A stretch of 64,000 nucleotides of DNA from Geminocystis herdmanii PCC 6308 (GCF_000332235.1 NZ_CM001775.1:1246382-1310381), one strand, 5' to 3'. Shown: positions 1 through 9,461, counted from the stretch's first letter. Translations and numbers: made by a program. Notes: a model not told the origin generated them from the letters alone.

Positions 1-162
<162 letters not shown>

Positions 163-563
163 AGATTTCTTTTTACTTTCGCTACTCAGTCTTCTATAAT
201 GAGCTTTTTGATTGCTCTTTGTTTTTAGTAATTTAATACTTGTTTGTTAATTTAAAGTTCTTTAACAAGGGTGTATGTTATATTTGAAAATGGCTTTCAA
301 ACTATTGAATTGTCGAGGTTCGTGGTGTGTTAGACTGGGGCGTTTGCCTCAATCGCACATTTACTAATATAACTAATAAAAAAAAAATCGGCAACTTTTT
401 TGCCAATCTTTTTTTTATTTTCTTTTTAATGATGGCTAGAAGTGTTGATTTATATGGGTTTTTCTTTTAAAATTTTTTTTTTGATTTGGTGGGCAGTGCA
501 TCGCCCTACTCCGTCAAGTTTGAAGTTTTTGTTGGGTTTCGTTTCCTCAACCCAACCTACAAA
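163..563. other. rRNA upstream region, non-coding
   Basis: About 400 bases with no credible gene lie between the 16S start and the permease stop. On the minus strand this must hold the rRNA promoter and leader, but I cannot place -35/-10 boxes with confidence. It also holds a hairpin terminator (383-413). A copy of a short inverted repeat that recurs in the window (GGTGGGCA...TGCCCACC type, here imperfect, about 489-513) is present. Confidence 0.5.
383..413 (-). terminator. Intrinsic terminator
   Basis: Read leftward, an 8-bp stem (ATTGGCAA pairing with TTGCCGAT, one G-T wobble) with a six-base A-rich loop is followed by nine T residues. It lies downstream of the permease gene on the same strand and upstream of the rRNA operon. 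It probably stops permease transcripts before the 16S promoter. A T-run on the other strand makes it potentially bidirectional. Confidence 0.6.
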
Positions 564-1418
564 TTAGTCTCGCCAGATGGTTAGTTGAAGAATGACGAGA
601 ATAAGGGCAATCAACAATAGAATAGTTGTACTAGCTGAGGCGTAACCGAAGTTAAATTGGCGAAAGGCTTGTTCATATATATAGTAGGAAAGTATATTGG
701 TGGAGTTGGATGGCCCTCCATTGGTTATGATATATACTTGCTCGAACGATCGAAATGTGAAAATAGATGTGGTTATGGTGGCAAATATTAGGGTTGGTTT
801 TAAGGCGGGTAGGGTTATATACCAAAGTTTTGCCCAAAATTTTGCTCCATCTAATTCGGCGGCTTCGTAACGGGATTGGGGAATGGCTTGTAATCCGGCT
901 AAAAAGACGACTAGGTTAAAGCCGATTTGTCTCCATGTACTAAAAATTATTAGTATGGGCATCGCCCAAAATGTACTATTTAGCCAAGGAATAGGGATAA
1001 TATTTAATGATGATAAAAATTCGTTAATGGGTCCATTATTTTGAAATAACCAGCGAAAACCTAAACCCATGGCAACTAAGGAGGTGATGCTAGGGATAAA
1101 GTAGGCGGTGCGAAAAAATCCTCTGAAAATTATGTTTTGATTTAAGAGGATACTTAATGCTAATGGAATTATAATGCTGGGGATGATGGTGACGATCGAA
1201 AAATAGGCTGTATTGAATATTATTTGACGAAAATCAGAATCAATGATTAATCTTCGATAATTTGCTAACCCTATCCATTTACCTGCGACTATGTTACCGT
1301 TGGTAAAGCTAAGATAGATTAGGAAAATAATGGGGAAAAAAAGAAATATTGTCAGAAAAGTTAAGGCTGGTGCAAGAAATAACCAAGCTATTAGGTTAGG
1401 TTTTTTGAAAATATCCAA
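564..1418 (-). CDS. Sugar ABC transporter permease, MalF/UgpA type
   Basis: Inner-membrane permease of the binding-protein-dependent carbohydrate ABC family. The 284 residues begin with a positively charged N-terminus and a membrane helix (about residues 12-35). Five more hydrophobic segments follow. The cytoplasmic EAA loop that docks the ATPase is clear at about residues 186-200 (YEAAELDGAKFWAKLW). The MalF-like loop motif with NGGP sits near residue 233. Length is normal. No ATPase, second permease or binding protein is adjacent in the window, so the substrate cannot be assigned; osmolyte or sugar import is the family's usual role. The start at 1418 is the first ATG before the first membrane helix. 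Confidence 0.85.
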   Translation of the reverse strand: MDIFKKPNLIAWLFLAPALTFLTIFLFFPIIFLIYLSFTNGNIVAGKWIGLANYRRLIIDSDFRQIIFNTAYFSIVTIIPSIIIPLALSILLNQNIIFRGFFRTAYFIPSITSLVAMGLGFRWLFQNNGPINEFLSSLNIIPIPWLNSTFWAMPILIIFSTWRQIGFNLVVFLAGLQAIPQSRYEAAELDGAKFWAKLWYITLPALKPTLIFATITTSIFTFRSFEQVYIITNGGPSNSTNILSYYIYEQAFRQFNFGYASASTTILLLIALILVILQLTIWRD

Positions 1419-1694
1419 GTGATGTGTTAAAGGTAAAATTTGGTAGATTTAATTTATTACAATTGTAGCTTACTAAATTGAACTCAAAAATTTTTATTTC
1501 TTATAGGCTATCATCTTCGATCTAAGAGTACTATTTCTATTACAGTTTAGCAAGTTCGATGGAACTTTTTAAAAAACTTTCAAAAAATGAGAATGTTGCA
1601 ACTCATCGTTCGCTCAAATAAAATAAGATGGTTGGCAAAAAAAGGTTAAAATCATTACTGAATATACTGTTTAACAAGATGGAGTGAACTAATC

Positions 1695-1919
1695 ATTGTA
1701 CAAACCCAGTCAGAAAGAGTCGATGATTTGCCATTAATTATTTATTGGTTAACACAAATGAATATTGTACAAATCATTGATGAAAATTTGTTGCCACCTC
1801 ATAGTAATCGTAAGGGATTAAGTTATGGTCAACTAGCTGTATTGTTACTAACATATATTGTCAGTGAAGCAGACCATCGTGTTTGTTGTGTAGAAAAATG
1901 GGTAAATGACCACAAGGGT
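1695..1919 (+). pseudogene. IS1634-type transposase remnant (DUF4277 N-terminus)
   Basis: The reading frame encodes about 75 residues matching the N-terminal DUF4277 region of IS1634-family transposases: an SERVDDLP segment, then an LxxYIVSEADHRVCCVEKW segment typical of that domain. No ATG is present at the expected start. The frame stops making sense after about position 1919, where it runs directly into the 3' part of a tRNA-Thr gene. More than four fifths of a normal transposase is missing, so this is a relic of an insertion followed by deletion. I assigned the family from the motif; no search was run. Confidence 0.7.
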
Positions 1920-1926
1920 TTGAAAG

Positions 1927-1981
1927 ATAGAGCAACTGATTCGTAATCAGTAAGTCATCGGTTCGAGTCCGATAAATGGCT
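1927..1981 (+). pseudogene. tRNA-Thr(CGU) gene, 5'-truncated
   Basis: The segment holds the 3' side of the D-stem (GAGC), an anticodon arm with stem ACTGA/TCAGT and loop TTCGTAA (anticodon CGT, Thr), a variable loop, a T-arm with GTTCGAGTC, and an acceptor 3' strand. It is nearly identical to the intact tRNA-Thr(UGU) at 60813-60884 over this span. The 5' acceptor strand and the 5' D-stem (GCTC) are absent; the sequence before it belongs to the transposase relic. It cannot fold as a full tRNA, so I call it disrupted. ACG codons can still be read by the UGU isoacceptor. Confidence 0.75.
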
Positions 1982-2156
1982 TTGGTTGTACACTGACAGA
2001 TTAACTGTCATCCCTAATAAATTCCTCTTATTCAAAAAAATACTCTGTGAGATGGTAGCACTCCTTTCAATCTATCCTAATTCGGAAATATATTGTCTCT
2101 CTTTTTAGTTTTCATTGATGACACCCTCTAAAACTCAACTTTCCCCCAAAAAATTA

Positions 2157-2190
2157 AATAACAAAACCCCCCATAGAAACTAGGAGGGTT
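2157..2190 (-). terminator. Intrinsic terminator without an assigned gene
   Basis: On the minus strand AACCCTCC pairs with GGGGGGTT (one mismatch), with an inner TAG/CTA stem closing a small loop, followed by a T-rich tail TTTTGTTATTT. No coding sequence ends here, so it may close a non-coding transcript reading leftward from about 2600. Confidence 0.6.
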
Positions 2191-2762
2191 ATGGTATATT
2201 AGGTGAAATAAGAGTCAAAAATTTATCTCAGAAATTCTGAGTTACTAAAGGTTAACAGTTCACTAACTTTTACACTGGGCTTACATAACCGACAAATCAC
2301 AAATTGAAAATTAACTCAACTAACGTAACTCGATCGGGCTAGAAAACAACCAACGTAACTTTATTAACGCCTCTTTCTTCGACTTTTTTATTTACACTAC
2401 AACTATTCAAGTCAAGTTAAACAATCTCAGAAGTCACAGTTTTCAAGTTAGCAATCAATCATCAGAGCGGGGGGTACAAACTCTAATGCACTTTTGGGAA
2501 AGAGGTTTTACTTCTCTCTTGAGTACCTACTCACCAATATAATTTATTTGCTCAGGGTTGGCTAGTAAAACAGAGAGTTTGTAATTTTTCTTGATTTTAC
2601 TTTATATTTCTTAATCAAATCAATAGACTTGTTTCATAATTAAATTTTGAATAACTCCAACTATTGGGGCATCAATTTTGTTTTGAGGAACAGGTTAGTA
2701 TAATTATGAACTTTAGAGAATTATTTTATCCATCATTTCTAAGTTAATAGATCACTACAGTG

Positions 2763-2783
2763 GAGACGTAAAATTTTATGTCT
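2763..2783. repeat. Dispersed palindrome, GAGACGTAAAA type
   Basis: GAGACGTAAAA followed by its near-complement TTTTATGTCT forms an imperfect palindrome. The same element recurs at 51005-51030 and 52247-52272, always in intergenic DNA. It may be a short hairpin repeat. Confidence 0.55.
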
Positions 2784-2900
2784 TTACCTAAAATATCCAA
2801 ATCTTAAGTTTCCAAAAAAACCTTGTCAAAAGTTTGGGTTGTGTAGGATAATAATAGATTGTGTATAAAATTACTGTTATAGTAACTTAAACTAAAAAAA

Positions 2901-3095
2901 ATGGCAAGTAAAAAAGGTGTCCGTTTAATTATCACTCTTGAATGCACCGAGTGTCGTACTAATCTCGATAAGCGTTCTAAAGGTGTTTCTCGTTATACCA
3001 CTATGAAAAATAGACGCAATACCACCGGCAGATTAGAATTAAAAAAATTCTGTACCCATTGCAACAAACATACTATTCACAAAGAAATTAAATAG
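2901..3095 (+). CDS. rpmG: 50S ribosomal protein L33
   Basis: This 64-residue protein is full length for bacterial L33. It has the family's basic N-terminus (MASKKGVR) and two zinc-ribbon cysteine pairs, CTEC near residue 15 and CTHC near residue 52. It is a large-subunit component near the E site. It is followed after 44 bases by rpsR on the same strand, the usual cyanobacterial and plastid rpl33-rps18 pair, presumably one operon. The start is the ATG after an A-rich leader with no strong Shine-Dalgarno sequence. Confidence 0.97.
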   Translation: MASKKGVRLIITLECTECRTNLDKRSKGVSRYTTMKNRRNTTGRLELKKFCTHCNKHTIHKEIK

Positions 3096-3139
3096 TTTCT
3101 TGATGTTTTTAAACTAAAAAAAGGATTAAATTATAAATT

Positions 3140-3355
3140 ATGGCTTATTTTCGCAAAAGATTATCTCCTATTCCTCCAAGTCAACCTATTGACTACAAAG
3201 ACGTTGAATTATTACACAAGTTCATCACTGAAAGAGGTAAAATGCTTCCTCGTCGTATCACTAGCTTAACGGCTCGTCAACAAAGAGATTTAACCAGAGC
3301 GGTAAAACAAGCTCGTTTGGTGGCTTTATTACCTTTTGTTAATGTAGAAGGTTAA
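3140..3355 (+). CDS. rpsR: 30S ribosomal protein S18
   Basis: This 71-residue protein has the S18 core: the [11 protein letters not shown] segment, then [19 protein letters not shown], then [15 protein letters not shown]18 binds S6 in the platform of the small subunit. It is the second gene of the rpmG-rpsR pair. An AGGA-like sequence lies about 17 bases upstream. Confidence 0.97.
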   Translation: MAYFRKRLSPIPPSQPIDYKDVELLHKFITERGKMLPRRITSLTARQQRDLTRAVKQARLVALLPFVNVEG

Positions 3356-3397
3356 TTTTAAGAATTGAGAATTGAGCATTGAGAATTACTCTCCATG

Positions 3398-3428
3398 AGT
3401 TATTACTCATTACTCATTACTCATTACT
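3398..3428. repeat. Heptanucleotide tandem repeat (STRR)
   Basis: Four tandem units of ATTACTC lie about 40 bases after rpsR. Short tandemly repeated heptamers of this kind are well known in cyanobacterial intergenic DNA. Other examples in the window are at 12390, 12511 and 63197. Confidence 0.75.
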
Positions 3429-3646
3429 TTTTGTTTCTCTTTATCAAAATCAAAATTTTTTTAGCCATTCCTAAATAGAGTTTACCTGAGTTCTATAAAA
3501 GAATTCTTGAGGTTAATAGATTTTGGGTGACAGGTTGCAGGTTAATAATTTCTTTGTTTAGATCAATTAATCACTTAATTTAATTTTGATAAAATCAATT
3601 TTTGTTCAACTTTTTTACTGATTTTTTAATACCTGATACCTGACAC

Positions 3647-3842
3647 CACCTGAGTTCGATATAAAAATAGGTGAGGACTGACTTGGAAGACAGGCAGACA
3701 GGCAAACAGGAGGATTGTGTTTTTTTTGAGTCAATAAAATTATTTTTAAAACCCACAAATATTGGGAATTTTTCTACTTGTCCACTTGTCCACTTGTCTA
3801 CCTGTCTAGTTTTCATCATTTTCTTTATGTCGAACTGAGGTG
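3647..3842. repeat. Inverted-repeat element, MITE-like hairpin
   Basis: The ends are CACCTGAGTTCGATATAAA (3647-3665) and its near reverse complement TTTATGTCGAACTGAGGTG (3824-3842), two mismatches in 19. Inside, a run of GACAGGCA-type units (about 3689-3710) is complementary to the run of CACTTGTC units (about 3783-3806). The whole element could fold back on itself. A 90-codon frame on the minus strand overlaps it, but its composition is repeat-derived. CCTGAGTTCGAT-like starts also occur near 3486, 11790 and 33533. Confidence 0.5.
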
Positions 3843-4005
3843 ACACCTTATCTATACAAAGTCTCAAAACTTTAATTTTTCATTATTTTACTTAATACTT
3901 AACATCTATTATCTAACATCACTCCCCATCAAAATACTATGAGGCAACGCCTAAGTAGATAATTTTAATTATGATAGATTTAATAAACTGTGATTGATTG
4001 AAATA

Positions 4006-5190
4006 ATGCTTAGTAAGATTAAAGATTTAGCCTCAGATTTAGCACCAAGATTAATTGAAATTCGCCGTCATTTTCATGCTCATCCTGAATTGAGTGGTCA
4101 TGAACATCAAACAGGTGCTTATGTGGCGGGGGTTTTGTCTTCCTGTGGCTTGATGGTAAGGGAAGGTGTGGGTAAAACTGGGGTAATTGGTGAATTAAAG
4201 GGTAACGCTAAGAGTAATCTTTATCTGGGGATTCGTACGGATATGGATGCTTTACCGATTCAAGAAGCAACTCAGTTAGAATTTGCCTCGAAGATACCGG
4301 GAGTGATGCACGCCTGTGGACATGATCTACACACCACGATCGGGCTTGGTACTGCCATGGTATTATCTCAGTTAAAAGAAGGTTTACAGGGAAATATTCG
4401 TTTTATCTTCCAACCTGCGGAAGAAATCGCTCAGGGAGCGTTGTGGATGGTGGAGGAAGGGGCAATGAAAGATATTTCTGCTATTTTTGGGGTTCATGTT
4501 TTCCCGTCTATTCCTGCTCGTTGTGTGGGCATTCGTTACGGTGCTTTAACTTCGGCAATGGATGACTTAGAGATTATTATACAAGGGGAGGCAGGGCATG
4601 GCGCACGTCCTCATCAGGCTATTGATGCGATTTGGATTTCGGCTCAGGTAATTTCGGCGTTGCAACAAGCGATCAGTAGAATGCAAAACCCTTTACATCC
4701 TCTGGTGTTGACTATTGGTCAAATTAATGGTGGTATCGCTCCTAATATTATCGCTGATCAGGTTAAAATGGTGGGTACGGTGCGATCGCTCAATCCTGAA
4801 ATCCGAGAAAATTTACCCACATGGATTCAACAAATTGTGGAAGGAATTTGTAATACCTATGGAGCAAAATGTCAGATTAACTATTGTCATCGTTTGCCTA
4901 GTGTACAAAATGATGTGAAGTTAACCAAAATTATGGAGAAAGCCTCTTTAGAAGCCCTAGGAGAAGAAAAGGTAATTTCTATTCTTGAGCCGTCTTTGGG
5001 GGCGGAAGATTTTGCTGTATATTTAGATCATGCTCCGGGTACAATGTTTAGGTTGGGAGTAGGTAAAAGTGATCAACATAATTATCCTCTGCATCATCCT
5101 CGTTTTGAGTTGGATGAGTCTTCGATCGTCACGGGGGTTGTTACGATGGCTTATAGTGCTTATCAGTATTTTAATGAATCAAAAAACTGA
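4006..5190 (+). CDS. M20-family metallohydrolase (amidohydrolase)
   Basis: A dinuclear-metal amidohydrolase of the IAA-amino-acid/hippurate hydrolase group, about 394 residues. Visible metal-site motifs in order: HFHAHPELSG near residue 25, GIRTDMDALP near residue 72, HACGHDLH near residue 102, QPAEE near residue 135, and a C-terminal LGAEDFAVY near residue 340. The dimerisation (lid) domain lies in the middle, with the HGARPH segment. I start at ATG 4006 instead of an in-frame TTG 12 bases earlier. The substrate cannot be told from sequence; N-acyl or N-carbamoyl amino acids are usual. It is transcribed alone and followed by a strong bidirectional hairpin. Confidence 0.88.
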   Translation: MLSKIKDLASDLAPRLIEIRRHFHAHPELSGHEHQTGAYVAGVLSSCGLMVREGVGKTGVIGELKGNAKSNLYLGIRTDMDALPIQEATQLEFASKIPGVMHACGHDLHTTIGLGTAMVLSQLKEGLQGNIRFIFQPAEEIAQGALWMVEEGAMKDISAIFGVHVFPSIPARCVGIRYGALTSAMDDLEIIIQGEAGHGARPHQAIDAIWISAQVISALQQAISRMQNPLHPLVLTIGQINGGIAPNIIADQVKMVGTVRSLNPEIRENLPTWIQQIVEGICNTYGAKCQINYCHRLPSVQNDVKLTKIMEKASLEALGEEKVISILEPSLGAEDFAVYLDHAPGTMFRLGVGKSDQHNYPLHHPRFELDESSIVTGVVTMAYSAYQYFNESKN

Positions 5191-5290
5191 TATAGTCGAT
5201 CGTGACAGTGATGATTAAATCCCAAAAACAATCAAAGGATATGTCCTCGATCAATAATTAATTAGAAAGAATATTAATCAAATGTGAACA

Positions 5291-5335
5291 AAAAATTATG
5301 AATGGTTTTCGTTCATTTTATCATTCATAATTTTT
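5291..5335. terminator. Bidirectional terminator hairpin
   Basis: A perfect 14-bp inverted repeat (AAAAATTATGAATG and CATTCATAATTTTT) separated by 17 bases lies between the convergent M20 hydrolase and RTX genes. Its A/T flanks give a T-run in each direction, so it can end transcripts from both sides. Confidence 0.75.
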
Positions 5336-5348
5336 ATGACCGAGACAG

Positions 5349-7250
5349 TTACACAATCATAATATCTTGATGTGTCATAGCTAATCCCGTGTTTAAAGTT
5401 GCAAATTGCACCGCCGTCGTGGTGCCACTACCATCTGCATCAAAGAATAATCCTCCATTACTGGAATTATAAAAGAAACGATGATCTAAAGTACTCGCTG
5501 ATGAACCGATATGGAATCGATCGACGAATAATTCTCCTAAAGGTAAATCACCGCCAAACCCTGTGCGATTAACTAAAATCGTGTCATCTGTGATATTAAA
5601 GTCAGTAATTTGATCGATCCCCTCTTCAGGAGAATTAAAGAGGAAATAGTCTTGTCCAGTTCCACCGGTTAAGGTATCATTACCACTACCACCAATGAGG
5701 GTATCATTTCCATCTCCGCCAAAGATTTGATCATTATCGTTATCACCATAGAGAAGATCATCTCCTTGTTCTCCAAAAATGGTGTCATCACCATCTCCAC
5801 CAGAAAGAATATCATTACCATCTACGCCAGGATAGTCTGGATTGTTTGCGTTTCCACCATAAAGAATATCATTACCGTTTTCACCATAAAGAATATCATT
5901 ACCTAAATCACCTCGAAGGCTATCATTTCCCTCTCCACCATAAATAGTATCATTATCCTTTCCGCCACGAACAGTATCATCACCGTTCCCTCCATAAATT
6001 ACATCATCACCTTCATTTCCTTGAAGATCATCATTCCCGTCTCCACCATCTAAGGTATCATTTCCCACTTGTCCACGGATCACATCATTACCTAAATCAC
6101 CCCGAAGGGTATCATTACCAACTCCACCATAAATAGTATCATTATCCTTTCCGCCACGAACAGTATCATCACCGTTACCCCCATAAATTACATCATCACC
6201 TTCATTTCCTTGGAGATCGTCATTCCCGTCTCCACCATCTAATGTATCATTTCCTAGTCGTCCACTGAGGGTATCGTTACCTACATAACCATTCAGAATA
6301 TTATTGCCACTATTGCCTGTGATGACATTATCCAATGTATTTCCCATTGCATTAATGTTCGCAGTACCTTCTAAGATTAGGTTTTCTACATTGATAGGTA
6401 AAGTATAGGTGATGGTCGATCGAACGGCATCAATGCCTCCTATACTGGCATTAGGATTAGTTTCCGTTACTATATCTGTAGCAATATTGACATAATAAAT
6501 ATCATCACCATCACCACCGCTCATACTATCAACACCAGCACCTCCATTCAAAATATCATTACCAACACCACCAATGAGAGTATCATTTCCTGCTCCCCCT
6601 GTTATGGTGTCATTACCTATACCGCCATCGATAGTGTAACTACCTGAAGTTGTCGGAAAAATAGTAATTCGATCGTTACCTGCCCCAGTATTAATGGTAT
6701 TAGTAGCACTTGTTGTTGATGCCGTGATAATATCAGCACCTGAACCTGTTGTAATAACTTGTTTTCCTGCCCCCGATATTGCTTCTATTATGACAGTATT
6801 TGCACTGGTACTGGTTATGGTTTGTGAGCCTCCAGAGGATATTGCATTCACTAAAACAAGATTAGCACCATTACCACTGCCATCACCAATTGTCTGAGCA
6901 CCTGCTCCTGTTGTAGTTGCAAATGCCTGATTTAGACCTACACCTTTAATATTCAATGCTCCATCTGAGGATATTGCTTCTACAATGGTAATACCCGAAC
7001 CTGTGACAATATCTTGAGCACCAGCACCAGATGTTGTTATCAGTGTTGCCGTACCAGTAAATGTAGTCATGGTAAGGTTAATAGCACCAGCACCAGATGT
7101 TTTTGTGGTAAGTGCTACCCCAAGAGGAGCAAATGAGTTTTCAAAATTAACTCCTGTCGTAATGGTTTGTGCGCCATTGCCAGTGGTATTAATGATAATA
7201 TTTTCAATATTTGTGATATTACTCCAATTAAGCAACGTTATCCACCCCAT
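5349..7250 (-). CDS. RTX (hemolysin-type) calcium-binding repeat protein
   Basis: A 633-residue protein. Residues 1-200 are beta-rich and Gly/Thr/Ala-rich with recurring GAGAQTI-like units. From about residue 205 there are many nine-residue RTX repeats (GGxGNDxLx) that fold into a calcium-binding beta-roll. The C-terminal 100 residues are a non-repetitive cap of the type that carries the type I secretion signal. Within the array a block of seven nonapeptides (63 residues) is duplicated almost exactly. There is no N-terminal signal peptide, as expected for type I export. The N-terminus (MGWITLLNW) begins abruptly inside what looks like a repeat domain, so the gene may be shortened at its 5' end; an in-frame stop lies 18 bases before the ATG. 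No exporter genes are adjacent. Confidence 0.85.
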   Translation of the reverse strand: MGWITLLNWSNITNIENIIINTTGNGAQTITTGVNFENSFAPLGVALTTKTSGAGAINLTMTTFTGTATLITTSGAGAQDIVTGSGITIVEAISSDGALNIKGVGLNQAFATTTGAGAQTIGDGSGNGANLVLVNAISSGGSQTITSTSANTVIIEAISGAGKQVITTGSGADIITASTTSATNTINTGAGNDRITIFPTTSGSYTIDGGIGNDTITGGAGNDTLIGGVGNDILNGGAGVDSMSGGDGDDIYYVNIATDIVTETNPNASIGGIDAVRSTITYTLPINVENLILEGTANINAMGNTLDNVITGNSGNNILNGYVGNDTLSGRLGNDTLDGGDGNDDLQGNEGDDVIYGGNGDDTVRGGKDNDTIYGGVGNDTLRGDLGNDVIRGQVGNDTLDGGDGNDDLQGNEGDDVIYGGNGDDTVRGGKDNDTIYGGEGNDSLRGDLGNDILYGENGNDILYGGNANNPDYPGVDGNDILSGGDGDDTIFGEQGDDLLYGDNDNDQIFGGDGNDTLIGGSGNDTLTGGTGQDYFLFNSPEEGIDQITDFNITDDTILVNRTGFGGDLPLGELFVDRFHIGSSASTLDHRFFYNSSNGGLFFDADGSGTTTAVQFATLNTGLAMTHQDIMIV

Positions 7251-7705
7251 AGTGAGGGTGATAATTTAGTTTTCGGCTTCCATTCTTGTGCCTTATGAAT
7301 TTACTCTTTATATATATTCAGATTGATGGGTTAACTGAAAGTTTAAGTAAATGTAACTATATAAATAGTATATCATTATTTACGCTATTTGAACTAAAAA
7401 CAAAAAATATATAACGACTTAGGTCAAAATAAGTTGAAGATAGATAAAATGCTTATTAATTAGGATTTGCCTCATAGTCTTTATCGATTAGGGAGATAGG
7501 AGTTAGGAGACAGGAGATAGGAGAAATACTGAAACATCAAGGTTTTGATGCTGTTAATAGATAAAATGAGTATAGTTGTATTTTAAAAAATAAGGTTAAA
7601 AGTGTTGAATTTTTGAATAAAAATCCTTAAAACGGAGCACTTTTTCACTAATGTATTATATCTAAACCTTTCATTTTAATAGCTTTCTGATTTATTCAGC
7701 AAACC
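7251..7705. other. Non-coding gap
   Basis: No gene-like frame is present. The region upstream of the RTX gene contains AGGAGATAGGAG-type short tandem units near 7495-7525. I see no recognisable regulatory element. Confidence 0.4.
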
Positions 7706-9376
7706 CTAATTACAGTCCATGAGACGAGACATGAGAGTATATATTCCTCTTTCTAATAATCCAGACATGGCAACACTGGGTAAATGTCCTTGAGGTGCTT
7801 TGTTGGTATAAATCAAATAATCTTGAAATAACCATGTACCGTTCATTCTCCATCCTAGTCGATCGCCCACGGTTTCCCACACTTTTTTGTCGTAGCCTCT
7901 TTTTCCCCCTAAACTTTGATAAATTCTTTTTTGTACGGAGAAACCAAATTTACCATTGCTATATTTAACCCATAATTGATCAATGGTTTGTAAGTCTCGA
8001 CAGGGAAATTTATTCATTGCCGATCGATCGATACACTTACTATCTTCTTTGTTAACGGCTTTTAACATCAATTTTTGGGTTTCTTCATCGGCTTTACGCC
8101 ATGATTGATTTTGTAATAATGTTTCTAGGGTACTGTAGTCGAGTCCCACTTCGGAAGGAGAAATTACTTCAGGTTCTGATTCTAAAGATGTTTCAGGAGT
8201 CGCTACTTGAGTCGGGATGGAGTCTTTATCTATACCGTCATAGTCATTAAATACTTGATCTCGATCGAACACCGAAGCCGACTGGGTTGCAGGTGATACT
8301 GTGGCAGGAGTATTTTGAAATCTGGTAGGGGAAAATGGATCATAGGTATAATCATCAGGTGGAGTAGCTATCACCCTAGTTTTTTTTACCACACGACGAA
8401 CTTTTTTCGGTACGGGAGGTACGGGCATTATGGGAAAAGGTACTGAATTAGCTGTAATCGTGGGAGAAGATTCTTCAATAGTAGATGTTTCGTTAATAGT
8501 GGGAGTATTTTCTTCTACTTTTTTAGCTTGAATGGGAGAAGACGATAAAATAATTTCGGTATTTTCTGTGAGCATAGTTAACCATTCAGCAATGGATTCT
8601 GGTCGATGTTCTGAATGTAACTCCATACTCTTCAATATGGCTAAGTTTGTTCGATCGCTAATTTTCGGGTTATGTTGTTGGGGAGGAATTAAATTAATAC
8701 CTTGAGTCCGAAATTGAGCGGGGAAAGGTATTTGTAATGTAAGGATATAATATAAAGTTGCCCCTAAAGCGTAAACATCGGTATAAGCACCCCTTTTGGC
8801 ATTACGGGAATATTGTTCTAAGGGTGCAAAACCTTCCGTACGAGAGTTAGTATGGATTTGGGTTTTATCCTCAATAAAATCTCTGGCTAAACCAAAATCA
8901 ATCAACACCGCTTCATTCGTTTGACTGCGACGCATGATATTGGCTGGTTTAACATCTCGGTGCAAAATTCCTCTTTTATGGATATAACTTAAGGCACTAC
9001 CAATTTGATAAATATAGCGAATCGCCTCAACTTCTTCAAGTCCGCCTTTTTGCTTAACTAAACTTTCTAAATTACCGCCGTCTATATACTCCATCACCAT
9101 ACACCATAATTCACCTTCTTGACAGACATCGTCCACTTGGATAACATGGGCATGACTACATTTAGCTAAACGAAAAGCCTCTTGAATAAATCTTTCTTGA
9201 TGTTTGATAAAGTCTGGTTGTGCTTGAATGGTGGGATTAAGAGTTTTTATGGCGACAATATCTCCAGTTTGAACATCTCTGGCACGATATGTAATACCCG
9301 ATCCCCCTGTGCCTAAAACTTTATCAACCACATATTTTCCTTTTTGAATTATCTGCCCTGTTTTCCAATAAATCAT
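7706..9376 (-). CDS. Serine/threonine protein kinase with C-terminal GUN4 domain
   Basis: A 556-residue fusion. Residues about 10-270 are a Hanks-type kinase: glycine loop GTGGSGITY, lysine in VAIKTL, catalytic loop HRDVKPANIM, magnesium loop DFGLAR, and the activation/substrate segment APLEQYS. Residues about 270-410 are a low-complexity Ser/Pro/Thr linker with a basic patch (PKKVRRVVKKTR). From about 415 to the end is a GUN4 domain (a LLQNQSWRKADEET start, later the FGFSVQKRIYQ and GWRMNGTW segments). GUN4 binds porphyrins and regulates chlorophyll synthesis when free-standing; in kinase fusions its ligand is unproven. There is no transmembrane segment. It may head a leftward cluster with the three genes upstream, each 85-110 bases apart. 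Confidence 0.9.
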   Translation of the reverse strand: MIYWKTGQIIQKGKYVVDKVLGTGGSGITYRARDVQTGDIVAIKTLNPTIQAQPDFIKHQERFIQEAFRLAKCSHAHVIQVDDVCQEGELWCMVMEYIDGGNLESLVKQKGGLEEVEAIRYIYQIGSALSYIHKRGILHRDVKPANIMRRSQTNEAVLIDFGLARDFIEDKTQIHTNSRTEGFAPLEQYSRNAKRGAYTDVYALGATLYYILTLQIPFPAQFRTQGINLIPPQQHNPKISDRTNLAILKSMELHSEHRPESIAEWLTMLTENTEIILSSSPIQAKKVEENTPTINETSTIEESSPTITANSVPFPIMPVPPVPKKVRRVVKKTRVIATPPDDYTYDPFSPTRFQNTPATVSPATQSASVFDRDQVFNDYDGIDKDSIPTQVATPETSLESEPEVISPSEVGLDYSTLETLLQNQSWRKADEETQKLMLKAVNKEDSKCIDRSAMNKFPCRDLQTIDQLWVKYSNGKFGFSVQKRIYQSLGGKRGYDKKVWETVGDRLGWRMNGTWLFQDYLIYTNKAPQGHLPSVAMSGLLERGIYTLMSRLMDCN

Positions 9377-9461
9377 AGTGATTACGGATGTTGATGATGA
9401 TCGCTGTGGAATTATTTATTATTTTACTGGATTTTCTGCCCTAATCTTTCCTACTTTTGCC

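Larger units (their letters stand above)
1982..2900. other. Long non-coding region, possible minus-strand small RNA
   Basis: About 920 bases have no gene-like reading frame on either strand. A strong hairpin terminator at 2157-2190 faces leftward, which implies a minus-strand transcript from roughly 2180-2600. A TATATT-like box near 2540 and an inverted repeat GAGTA/TACTC just after it could mark its start. I found no signature of tmRNA, RNase P RNA, SRP RNA or a tRNA. A palindrome of a family repeated elsewhere sits at 2763-2783. The last part is the rpmG upstream region. Confidence 0.4.

Noticed and set aside
3595-3867. 90-codon frame on the minus strand
   Set aside because: It lies across an inverted-repeat element and is made of repeat-derived residues (QVDKWTSGQVEKF). 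No homologous-looking domain.
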